A stretch of 44,970 bases of DNA from contig JANQGV010000212.1 in NCBI GenBank assembly GCA_028282925.1, positions 1-44,970 on the forward strand, read 5' to 3'. The position numbers were made by a program, and so were the translations under genes. The DNA comes from Thermodesulfobacteriota bacterium (GTDB taxonomy: Bacteria > Desulfobacterota > WTBG01 > CAIYCZ01 > CAIRTM01). Positions 35,386 to 43,093 of the stretch are shown one piece after another (positions within the stretch are counted from its first letter, which is position 1; every line of letters begins with the position of its first letter). The notes beneath the pieces are model-generated. The model saw only the letters and a program-made list of their open reading frames with translations. It was not told the DNA's origin and did no database searches.

Positions 35386-35683
35386 CCTGTTGAAAATAAG
35401 ATTCACTACAGCCGGTGTGCATCTTTTCAGTGCCGACGGTGTTATATGTATGTAGTATAGGTACACAAAAATGGACAGACGCTTTAATGTATTAACGTAT
35501 CGGGTAAAAAAATAATATAATTTACCTTTATTTTTTCTGTGTGTGCGGCAAGAATAGGGATAAAATTTTTATGGAAATGTGCCGATAATGCATGGTACTA
35601 TGCATTCGATTTACCACGTATGGGCTTAAAATCCGTTACCGGCCATTTTACCGGAATGTATCGTTAACCCACTGAACAGTACT

Positions 35684-37255
35684 ATGAAAAACCGTAATGC
35701 CCTTTTTCTCATTATTGCTCTTTTGGTGCTGCCGGGAGTTATTGCCGTCTGTTGTTCCATTGCGGAAACCATGCCCTACGAAAATTTACTCGACCGGGCC
35801 GAGTCATACCAGAAAAAGGGGCGGTACCTTGAGGCCCTGAGTTTTTATGAAGACATCTATGCCAACAAGTGGTCCCGGCAGGTTACGATGCAATTGTATA
35901 AGGGCCTCGCGGACATTTATTACGGCTACCTGGGCGACAGTGAAAAGGCGTTGTTCTGGTATGGGAAAATCATAGAAGCCTTTCCCGATTCCACGATCAT
36001 TCCGTCGATGTACCATATGCTTGCCCGCATCAATTATCGAAAAGGAGCCAGGCAGGAGTCGGTGAAGTACTTCAAGGACATTCTTTCCCTTTATCCCGTC
36101 TATTATGAAAAGCATGCCGTAGCAAAAGAGTTGAAAACCCTGGAGCAGGGTGGGGCATTGCTTGACGATGTGACGCTGTCGGTCGACCGGCCGCTGCCGT
36201 TGTATGTCCGTGTATTGATAGAGCAGTCAACTGAGGCCGTCCAAATTGTTTCGGAAGACGGTCTACTGCTCTATGCACCAGAGGCGGCCTTTTTTCAGAA
36301 AAAAAGCGGCAAACAGGAGATCAGTCTGTCCGTTTGCAACGCACGTATTCAATATAACGGGCACGATTTGCAGAAAGCCGTGCGCATTACATCTCCGCAG
36401 GAAAAGCCGCTGAGTATCAATGGCCGAAAATACCGGGGGTTTGTGTGGGTGCGGGTTGCAGATAATCAACTGATGGTAATCAACCACGTGGGTTTGGAGG
36501 AATACCTGTATGGCGTTGTGCCGCGTGAGATTTCTCCCTCCTGGCCGGAGCACGCCCTGAAGACCCAGGCGATTGCAGCCCGGACCTATGCCCTGTATCA
36601 TATGATTAAGCGGGAAAAAGAGTTGTATGATGTTTTTTCAACCACGTCGTCGCAAGTATACGGCGGTAAGGACGTAGAGCACCGGGCCACCAAAGAGGCC
36701 ATTGACGCAACAAAGGGGCTGATCGTCTCCTACGGCGGCAGGATTGCCCTGACACTGTATCATGCCAACAGCGGCGGCATTACCGAGCGGGTTGCCGAAG
36801 TATGGGGCAGCGATATTCCGTACCTGGCAAGTGTTCCGGATGAGTTCAGCGTGGGCAAGCCGGGCAGCAGCTGGAAGAAGAAATTATCCGTCGAGGACAT
36901 TCAGCAGCGGTTGCAGGAATACGGCCTGCCTGTTACCCGGGTAATGATGATTGAGCCGGTTGAACGGGCCGAGTCGGGCCGTATCAAAAAGCTCGAAATA
37001 CAGCAGCCGGAGGGTTCGTTCTATCTTTCGGGAAACAGCTTCCGGCTTATTGTCGGGCCGGGTAAAGTCAAAAGCGCCAATTTTGTCGTGCAGAAAGAGC
37101 AGGATACCTACCTGTTCCAGGGTAAAGGCTATGGACATGGTGTGGGCATGAGCCAGTGGGGCGCCCGTGAAATGGCAAAAAAAGGGTATGAGTTCAGATC
37201 GATTCTCGGTTTTTATTATAAGGGAACGGCGATTACGGAAATTAAGAGCCTGTAA
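35684..37255 (+). CDS. SpoIID/LytB-domain protein with N-terminal TPR repeats
   Basis: 523 residues with an N-terminal membrane segment or signal (LFLIIALLVLPGVIAVCC). Residues about 30-150 are TPR-like repeats (AESYQKKGRYLEALSFYEDI, EKALFWYGKIIEAFPDS). Residues about 170-520 are a SpoIID/LytB domain: GLEEYLYGVVPREISPSW, LKTQAIAARTYAL, TTSSQVYGG, YHANSGGITERV and GYGHGVGMSQWGA. SpoIID is a lytic transglycosylase acting on peptidoglycan stripped of stem peptides; in non-sporulating bacteria such proteins are thought to act in wall turnover or division. The catalytic Glu candidate is in VPREISPSW. Probably periplasmic. Confidence 0.9.
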   Translation: MKNRNALFLIIALLVLPGVIAVCCSIAETMPYENLLDRAESYQKKGRYLEALSFYEDIYANKWSRQVTMQLYKGLADIYYGYLGDSEKALFWYGKIIEAFPDSTIIPSMYHMLARINYRKGARQESVKYFKDILSLYPVYYEKHAVAKELKTLEQGGALLDDVTLSVDRPLPLYVRVLIEQSTEAVQIVSEDGLLLYAPEAAFFQKKSGKQEISLSVCNARIQYNGHDLQKAVRITSPQEKPLSINGRKYRGFVWVRVADNQLMVINHVGLEEYLYGVVPREISPSWPEHALKTQAIAARTYALYHMIKREKELYDVFSTTSSQVYGGKDVEHRATKEAIDATKGLIVSYGGRIALTLYHANSGGITERVAEVWGSDIPYLASVPDEFSVGKPGSSWKKKLSVEDIQQRLQEYGLPVTRVMMIEPVERAESGRIKKLEIQQPEGSFYLSGNSFRLIVGPGKVKSANFVVQKEQDTYLFQGKGYGHGVGMSQWGAREMAKKGYEFRSILGFYYKGTAITEIKSL

Positions 37256-37356
37256 GGGAGTTTCAGAAAAAACATATTTTATAATGTATGGCTGTTGTTT
37301 ATTATTTGAAGGGTTTTATTAGATACGTGTGTTTTAAGCTATAGGAGGTTGGTAGT

Positions 37357-37890
37357 ATGCGTACGGTTTTATGTATTATACTGGTTTTGTTTGCGGCATC
37401 ATGTTCCATGAAGAACACCAGGGACGATGCCGGGAGTAACGGCAAAGAGGTTGTGCCAAAAAGCCGATCCGAGCAGATAAAGGAATGGCGGGCGAAACGC
37501 AAAGCATATCGCAAGGAGAAGAAAAGAAAGGATCTGGATCAGGTTGTTCAAGATGCAAAACCCATGGTTGAAACTGTTTTGCGCTCTATTACCGAAGATG
37601 ATTATGAGGCCTTTATACAACTCTGTAATGAATCAATGCGTTCAATGTATGAAAATAAAGAAAAGTTCTTCAAGGTCAACAAGAATCGTCGTGAAAAGTA
37701 CGGGGTGCCGGGAGCGCACCCTATACTCAGGGCGAAACTGCAAAAGCCGTTTTATGTTATTACCCATCTGGTCAAGTTCTCCAAAGTGGAAAAACCGGTG
37801 CCGGTTATTTTCTACCTGAAAAAGAATGAAGATGAGGAGCCGAAACTGGCCTTGATTCAATACCGATTTTCTACGGTGTTAAAAAAGTAA
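37357..37890 (+). CDS. Small lipoprotein, hypothetical
   Basis: 177 residues. Signal peptide with lipobox FAASC (Cys at about 16). A Lys/Arg-rich linker (residues about 40-62, WRAKRKAYRKEKKRK) is followed by a globular part (VVQDAKPMVETVLRSITEDD ... EDEEPKLALIQYRF). AGGAGGTTGG precedes the ATG. It may share a transcript with the SpoIID gene 100 bp upstream. The fold of the globular part resembles a small NTF2-like or DUF3887-type domain; that is a guess. Confidence 0.75.
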   Translation: MRTVLCIILVLFAASCSMKNTRDDAGSNGKEVVPKSRSEQIKEWRAKRKAYRKEKKRKDLDQVVQDAKPMVETVLRSITEDDYEAFIQLCNESMRSMYENKEKFFKVNKNRREKYGVPGAHPILRAKLQKPFYVITHLVKFSKVEKPVPVIFYLKKNEDEEPKLALIQYRFSTVLKK

Positions 37891-37920
37891 CCCCTGTTTT
37901 GTATTGTTCGGCACTTTTTC

Positions 37921-37956
37921 AGGCCTGTCTGGTGGGGATCCCGGCAGGCCTTTCTT
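37921..37956 (+). terminator. Terminator after the lipoprotein gene
   Basis: AGGCCTG (37921-37927) pairs with CAGGCCT (37945-37951), followed by TTCTTT, 30 nt after the stop codon. Confidence 0.75.
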
Positions 37957-37985
37957 TATGCATTATATAAAAAGACGATAGATTG

Positions 37986-38780
37986 ATGAAAAAACACTCT
38001 TTTCTGAACTGTTATATGTCGGTTGCCGGTCGACGGGGCGTTGAACATGCGTTTCAGAATAAGGAGTCTGCAATACTTGTAGTGTCTCCGCACCCTGACG
38101 ATGACGTGCTTGGGGCAGGCGGTATGATGACCTTGGCGTCGCGTAAGGGGGATCCTGTATATTCAGTGTATGTTACGGACGGCCGACCTCAGAAAAAAGA
38201 ATCTAAACGTATTATTGCAACAAGAAAAAAAGAAGCCCTGGATGCCTTGCATGTTGTTGGAGCCCGGGGCGGTTTTTTTATGGGGTTGGACAGTCGCACG
38301 TTCGTTGCGGGCAGGGAAGAGTCGGCGGTTCAGGTGCTTGCCGATATTATAGATGCTGTGGCGCCCCGGGCTGTTTATGCTCCGGCACCCTTAGAGCGGC
38401 ACATAACCCATGTTCGGGTACTTGAGCTCGCACTTTCCGCTCTGCGGAATACACGCGGCAAGAGGCCGGAACTGTGGGGGTATGCCGTGTGGGGGAGTGT
38501 CTATGGTTTGCCGGGAACACGAACGATTGATATACACTCAGTACTACCCAGCAAAAGACGCGCTGTCGGCAAGCACAAAAGTCAGGTGCGTGATAAACCC
38601 TATGAAAAAGGAATGCTGGGGAAAAATGCATATGAGGGGATTTTTCTCGACACACACCGGAAGAAACAGTATGCGTATGGTGAAACGTTTTTGAATATGC
38701 AGGAACTGCTGGAAAACAGGCGGCTCAGTCTGAAAGGGTTTTGTCGGAAGCTTTTTGAGAAATATCTGGAGCACCTCTAA
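37986..38780 (+). CDS. PIG-L family deacetylase
   Basis: A zinc-dependent de-N-acetylase of the PIG-L/LmbE family. 264 residues from ATG 37986; the track starts one codon earlier at a TTG. Zinc motif PHPDDD near residue 36 and RHITHVR (HxxH) near residue 139 are both present, as required for activity. Family members act on GlcNAc-linked compounds such as sugar-lipids or thiol precursors. The substrate here is unknown. No neighbouring glycosyltransferase. Confidence 0.88.
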   Translation: MKKHSFLNCYMSVAGRRGVEHAFQNKESAILVVSPHPDDDVLGAGGMMTLASRKGDPVYSVYVTDGRPQKKESKRIIATRKKEALDALHVVGARGGFFMGLDSRTFVAGREESAVQVLADIIDAVAPRAVYAPAPLERHITHVRVLELALSALRNTRGKRPELWGYAVWGSVYGLPGTRTIDIHSVLPSKRRAVGKHKSQVRDKPYEKGMLGKNAYEGIFLDTHRKKQYAYGETFLNMQELLENRRLSLKGFCRKLFEKYLEHL

Positions 38781-38854
38781 TATAATACAACATTAGTGCT
38801 GCTTTTGAATAATTTGCGAACCCATATAGTGATTCAGTAAAGAAAAATTGATAA

Positions 38855-39125
38855 GACGCAAGCGCCTCCCCCTTTATTTTATCACCGAAGGTGATAAAAG
38901 CTGCGCACATTGCGCGCCCAAAGAGCTAAAAGCGGTCAATCCGGAGGATTGACTCAAAGGGGGCAAAAGAAAGGCACCCTGCAACTTGTCCCGCCGTAGG
39001 CGGGATACCCTCGCGGCACGATTTCAGTCGGCGGGTCAACAAACTCGCCCCTGGAGAACGGGGCTCAAACATGTCGACCCTTATCTCCTCCTGAAATCGC
39101 TGCACTCGGCTGCGTTGCAAAGGGA
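38855..39125. repeat. R2 repeat, copy c (with three extra hairpins)
   Basis: About 271 bp. The 5' hairpin of copies a/b is replaced by TTTTATCACC-GAA-GGTGATAAAA (38877-38899), GCGCA-CAT-TGCGC (38903-38915) and GTCAATCC-GGA-GGATTGAC (38935-38953). The rest matches: TCCCGCC-GTA-GGCGGGA and the long-range stem CGATTTCAG / CTGAAATCG. The flanking gap (38781-38854 and 39126-39214) shows nothing else. Confidence 0.88.
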
Positions 39126-39214
39126 ATAATAGCCCAGCAAGAAATAATTGAGATACTTTTAAAATTTGCCCCGTGCAGTTTTATGGAAAACCAATCGTGC
39201 AGGGTACGGGATGT

Positions 39215-39643
39215 TCATCCGGTTGTTACACCGCTGAGAGTTTCCAGGGGTATACGCAGTGAATTGCTGTGGGGGTCGTCGGCCGTCTTTTTAGCAATGC
39301 CGTCGAATACTCTTTCATCATATCCACGCTGCCGTGCAATGTGTCTGACCGCCTGCAGGATATCGTCGTAGCCGGTTTGACGCTCGGCCTTCCCTTCAAC
39401 GATCACCGCCCGCCACGAGCTGTAGCTCCGATCGGAATCGCAGATTTTGAATGCCACAAAGGGGTTTTCCTCAATGCAGCGGGCCATTCGCCCGCCCGGG
39501 CGTGAGCCGCAGTAAATATAGCTGCCGTCGGTTCCGTATGAGAGTTCCACGGCGTAGGGCCTGCCTCCTTCCACCCCTATCAGGGTCCCCCATGTCCAGC
39601 TTTTTATGAATGCCATCATTTCATCCTTGGTCATGTCACGCAT
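39215..39643 (-). CDS. Short pyridoxamine 5'-phosphate oxidase-family protein (Nim-like)
   Basis: 142 residues. Split-barrel core WGTLIGVEGGRPYAVELSYG, YIYCGSRPGGRMARCIEENP and SSWRAVIVEGKAERQTG. The His-free core and length match PPOX/NimA-type flavin-binding proteins. Members reduce nitro compounds or have unknown roles. AAGGAG precedes the ATG at 39643. The MurU-like gene starts about 100 bp away on the opposite strand, so the two share a divergent promoter region. Confidence 0.82.
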   Translation of the reverse strand: MRDMTKDEMMAFIKSWTWGTLIGVEGGRPYAVELSYGTDGSYIYCGSRPGGRMARCIEENPFVAFKICDSDRSYSSWRAVIVEGKAERQTGYDDILQAVRHIARQRGYDERVFDGIAKKTADDPHSNSLRIPLETLSGVTTG

Positions 39644-39745
39644 ATCGGTAAACTCCTTCTTCCATTACACAGCATAATATAGTATACATACAGATGATTA
39701 AACGGCGGTGTGATTCACCGGTAACTATTCCAAAAAGGTATTGTA

Positions 39746-40696
39746 TTGAAGGCACTTATACTTGCCGCAGGCTACGGAACACGTCTTCGCCCCCTGACCC
39801 ATCATCTGCCCAAACCGCTCATGCCCATAGTGGGCCAGCCTCTTCTGGGGCATATTATCACGAAGCTCCAGGGCTGTAAAGTCTCCGGCCTCGGTATCAA
39901 CCTGCACCATCGCTTCGAATCAATTCAGCAGTTCCTGGACCGGGAGCAGCCGGGCATAGCGATACATCTGTCGCACGAAAAAGAAATTCTGGGCAGCGGG
40001 GGAGGTATCGGAGGATTTCGGCGTTTTTTGGCAGGGGAGGAATGGTTTATGGTGCACAACGGAGATATTCTGAGCACGCTTCCCCTGGTGACACTTATAG
40101 CCGAGTATGAGAAACGAAAGCCCTTATGTGCACTGGTGCTGCACGATCATTCCGGCTGTAATAATGTTGCCGTTGATTCGGAAAACACAATTATCGATAT
40201 GCGCAACGTGCTGCGGCCCCGGCAGGAATGCCGCATGCTGGCCTATACCGGGGTGGCCTTTATCCGGTCCGATATGTTGCAGTTTATACCGGAAGGCCCG
40301 TCCTCCGACCTGATAGAGGTTCTGCTGGAAGTAATAAGGGCCGGGGAGCATTCCGTGGAGGGGCTCATTTGCGAAGGCCGGGCCTGGTGTGATATCGGTA
40401 CACCTGCGCAGTATCTGCATGCGCATCATGAGATCCTGTGTAACCGAACAGGGTTCATCGACAAGGCCTGTATTCCCGACGGTCCTTTTTTTGCCGGAGA
40501 AGAAACGTCCGTGGCGGAGGATGTACAATTAAACGGTTTTGTTTCAGCCGGAAAGGGGTGCGAGATAAAGTCCGGGGCGGTTTTGAGAAACTGCATTCTA
40601 TGGGACGGTGCCGTGATAGAAGAGGGGCAGGTGCTGGAAAATGCAGTGGTCGGGCCGGGCTGGATAGTTCCCGGCAAACAGGGCGATACAGGTTAG
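39746..40696 (+). CDS. MurU-like sugar-1-phosphate nucleotidyltransferase
   Basis: 316 residues. TTG start at 39746 chosen because MKALILAAGYGTRL is the standard N-terminus and AAAAAGG lies just before it. Signature LAAGYGTRLRPLTHHLPKPLMP binds the nucleotide; VHNGDIL holds the metal-binding Asp; EILGSGGGI supports sugar binding. A C-terminal left-handed-helix tail (about 250-310) follows. With the AmgK-like gene 2.4 kb downstream it fits the MurNAc-1-phosphate uridylyltransferase of peptidoglycan recycling. A general mannose/glucose-1-P enzyme is the alternative. R1 copy e starts at the base after its stop. Confidence 0.82.
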   Translation: MKALILAAGYGTRLRPLTHHLPKPLMPIVGQPLLGHIITKLQGCKVSGLGINLHHRFESIQQFLDREQPGIAIHLSHEKEILGSGGGIGGFRRFLAGEEWFMVHNGDILSTLPLVTLIAEYEKRKPLCALVLHDHSGCNNVAVDSENTIIDMRNVLRPRQECRMLAYTGVAFIRSDMLQFIPEGPSSDLIEVLLEVIRAGEHSVEGLICEGRAWCDIGTPAQYLHAHHEILCNRTGFIDKACIPDGPFFAGEETSVAEDVQLNGFVSAGKGCEIKSGAVLRNCILWDGAVIEEGQVLENAVVGPGWIVPGKQGDTG

Positions 40697-40932
40697 AAGG
40701 CTGCGGGAGAACATCCATCTACTGCGTTATGCTCACCCTTTGTCACTGCGACGTACGGACAAGTACGCCAAATGATCAACAGGAAAATAAGATTTTCCTG
40801 TTGAAGGGAACAAAGCACATACGTGCTTCTTGTTTTCCACTCTCAGGGAAAACAAGCCAACCGCTACGCGGTTGTTTGTTGCCGCCAAAGGGTTTCGCAA
40901 GCCTTGTATCTGAATATTCTCCCACAACCTTT
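40697..40932. repeat. R1 repeat, copy e (with four inserted hairpins)
   Basis: Begins directly after the MurU-like stop. Terminal stem AAGGCTGCGGGAGAA against TTCTCCCACAACCTT with two mismatches; inner pair CCCTTTG / CAAAGGG; GCCTTGTATCTGAATATT matches the other copies. The apex after GTACGCC is expanded by about 110 bp containing four hairpins (see separate entry). Confidence 0.85.
40777..40874. repeat. Four-hairpin array inside R1 copy e
   Basis: CAACAGGAAAAT-AAG-ATTTTCCTGTTG (perfect 12-bp stem, 40777-40803); AAGCAC-ATAC-GTGCTT (40813-40828); CTTGTTTTCC, 8-nt loop, GGAAAACAAG (40829-40856, abutting the previous one); CAACCGC-TAC-GCGGTTG (40858-40874). All stems are perfect and differ in sequence. 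Confidence 0.85.
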
Positions 40933-40979
40933 TGGTGTGAGGATATCCATAGAGGCACATGGACAGGAGTCAAAGTGGT

Positions 40980-43070
40980 ATGGAAACAGTATGGTTCTAC
41001 TCAGCGTCGGTACTTCTGGTGCTTGCGGCATGTGCCGCTTGCTGGATTGTGGCGCTGCGCAGGCAGGTTGCACAGAAAAACGACGCGCTCGGGCGGGAGC
41101 GCGCTGAGCACAAACAAACCGAAGCCTCCCTGCGGGAGGCCATGGATTCCCTCGACAAGATATTTGATAACTCGCTGGACAGCATCGTTGTTTCCGACAG
41201 CATGGGGCGTATTACTCGTGTGAATACATCATTTCTTGATCTGCTCGGATGTGAGCGCGAAGAACTGATGGGGAAAACCCCGGCGGCCTTTGCCTATTAT
41301 GACGTGGGCATGTACGACACAACAGCCGGTGAGCGGGTGACCATCGACCATTCCTTTTTTGACACCGCCAACAGGACTATGGAACGTTTGTTTGAAGAAG
41401 GAAAGGTGTTTAACTGGGAGTACTATTTTCTCCGCAAGGACGGGAAGCTGGTCCCTATTGAGGAGAACGTAACATATCAGCATAATGAGGCGGGTGAGAG
41501 GATCGGGTCGGTTGCCGTTATCAGGGACATTACCGGACGCAAGCGCTCGGAAAAAGAAAGTGTGCGGTTGAGCTCGGCAATAGAGCAGGTGGCCGAAGCG
41601 GTTGTGCTGATCGACACGGAAGGGGTGATCAGGTATATCAATCCGGCAACCGAAAAAATGCTGGGCTTTACCCGGGGCGAGGTGGTGGGACGCAATCCGT
41701 TTCGTGCCGGCAGCGAAATGTATGACAGTATTTTTTCCCAGTCGATATGGCGTGTTATCAGCGGCGGGCAATCCTGGACCGGCAACATGACCCAACGGAC
41801 CAAAGACGGTAATACCCGGACAATTGATGCCGCCATCTCGCCGGTACGGGACGATTCCGGAAATATTATCAGCTATGTATCCATAGGCCGCGATGTTACC
41901 GGCGAACTGCAGATGGAGCGGCAGGTCCGCCAGGGCCAGAAAATGGAGGCCCTGGGAACCCTGGCCGGTGGTATCGCCCACGACTTTAACAATATTCTGG
42001 CAGCCATTCTTGGTTTTTCGGAAATGGCCCTGCGGGACGCGGAGGAATCAACCAAGCTGTATCAAAATGTTGAGCAGGTAGTGAAGGCCGCCCACCGGGC
42101 CCGGACACTGGTGGACCAGATTCTTGATTTCAGCCACCAGAGAGAGCAGAAAATGAAGCCCCGGAAAATCAGTCCCCTGGTCAAGGAGACCATCGCCTTT
42201 CTCAGGGCCACGCTGCCGTCCACCCTGGAGATCCGGCATGCCATCGATGAAGAGGGTGATACAGTTCTGTGCGAGCCGACCCAGATTCATCAGGTGCTGA
42301 TGAATCTGTGTACCAATGCCGCACAGTCCATGGGCGACAAAGGCGGTTTGCTGGAGATTATTCTGGACAGGCATTCTGTTTCACCGGTAAACAGATCCAC
42401 GTACCGGGACCTGCCCGAGGGCCGGTACGTACGCCTGCTCATCCGGGATACCGGCCCGGGCATAAGCCCTGAAAACCTTGAGAGGATTTTTGATCCGTAT
42501 TTTACCACCAAGGAGCTTAATGAAGGAACCGGGCTGGGGCTGGCCGTCGTTCACGGTATTGTGAAGCGCCACAAAGGAGGTATCAGCGTATCCAGCACGG
42601 CACATCAGTCAACCGTATTTGAAGTGCTGTTTCCCTCGGCCGAAAAAAACGACGATGCCCCGGAAACAGAAGCCGGTCCCACACCGTCGGGCAGCGGTCG
42701 CATCCTGTTTGTGGATGACGAGCAAGTGCTGGTTGCCATGAACAGCGATCTGCTCGAAAGCCTTGGATACGACGTTACGGGGTGTACCACGGCTGAAGAA
42801 GCGTTGCGGCTGTTTAAAGCGCAGCCGGATGCGTATGATCTGATAATAACCGATAAAACCATGCCGCACCGGAGCGGTTATGATCTTGCAAAAGAACTGT
42901 TGCAGATACGTTCTCAAATGCCCATTCTTCTTTCCACCGGATTTTCCGATGCCGATGATGCCCGGCGAGTGAAAGAACTGGGGTTGAAAGGTATTGTGAA
43001 AAAACCGATAAGCATGTGCGAACTGTCCGATGCAATCAAACAGGTGCTGGGAGATTCGCCACGCGAATAA
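40980..43070 (+). CDS. Hybrid histidine kinase 2: membrane segment, two PAS, HisKA, HATPase, receiver
   Basis: Start at ATG 40980 (METVWFYSASV, AGGAG in front); an ATG seven codons earlier is possible. 696 residues. One N-terminal membrane helix (ASVLLVLAACAACWIVAL) and a short coiled linker, then PAS (about 55-195, DSIVVSDSMGRITRVN) and PAS (about 200-310, AVVLIDTEGVIRYINPAT). HisKA-type QKMEALGTLAGGIAHDFNN carries the phospho-His. The ATPase has NLCTNAAQSMG, DTGPGIS and GTGLGLAVVHGIV. A receiver follows with VDDEQVLVAMN, ITDKTMPHRSGYD and VKKPISMCE. It is closely similar from HisKA onward to kinase 1 at 9.8-12.1 kb. It is 24 bp from the AmgK-like start, so co-transcription is likely. Confidence 0.93.
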   Translation: METVWFYSASVLLVLAACAACWIVALRRQVAQKNDALGRERAEHKQTEASLREAMDSLDKIFDNSLDSIVVSDSMGRITRVNTSFLDLLGCEREELMGKTPAAFAYYDVGMYDTTAGERVTIDHSFFDTANRTMERLFEEGKVFNWEYYFLRKDGKLVPIEENVTYQHNEAGERIGSVAVIRDITGRKRSEKESVRLSSAIEQVAEAVVLIDTEGVIRYINPATEKMLGFTRGEVVGRNPFRAGSEMYDSIFSQSIWRVISGGQSWTGNMTQRTKDGNTRTIDAAISPVRDDSGNIISYVSIGRDVTGELQMERQVRQGQKMEALGTLAGGIAHDFNNILAAILGFSEMALRDAEESTKLYQNVEQVVKAAHRARTLVDQILDFSHQREQKMKPRKISPLVKETIAFLRATLPSTLEIRHAIDEEGDTVLCEPTQIHQVLMNLCTNAAQSMGDKGGLLEIILDRHSVSPVNRSTYRDLPEGRYVRLLIRDTGPGISPENLERIFDPYFTTKELNEGTGLGLAVVHGIVKRHKGGISVSSTAHQSTVFEVLFPSAEKNDDAPETEAGPTPSGSGRILFVDDEQVLVAMNSDLLESLGYDVTGCTTAEEALRLFKAQPDAYDLIITDKTMPHRSGYDLAKELLQIRSQMPILLSTGFSDADDARRVKELGLKGIVKKPISMCELSDAIKQVLGDSPRE

Positions 43071-43093
43071 GAGGAGTATACCGGGAAGATCAC

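Noticed and set aside
35307-35683. CIRCE or sigma32-type heat-shock element upstream of clpB
   Set aside because: Neither TTAGCACTC-N9-GAGTGCTAA nor a convincing CTTGAA/CCCCAT pair was found; a sigma70-like promoter explains the start.
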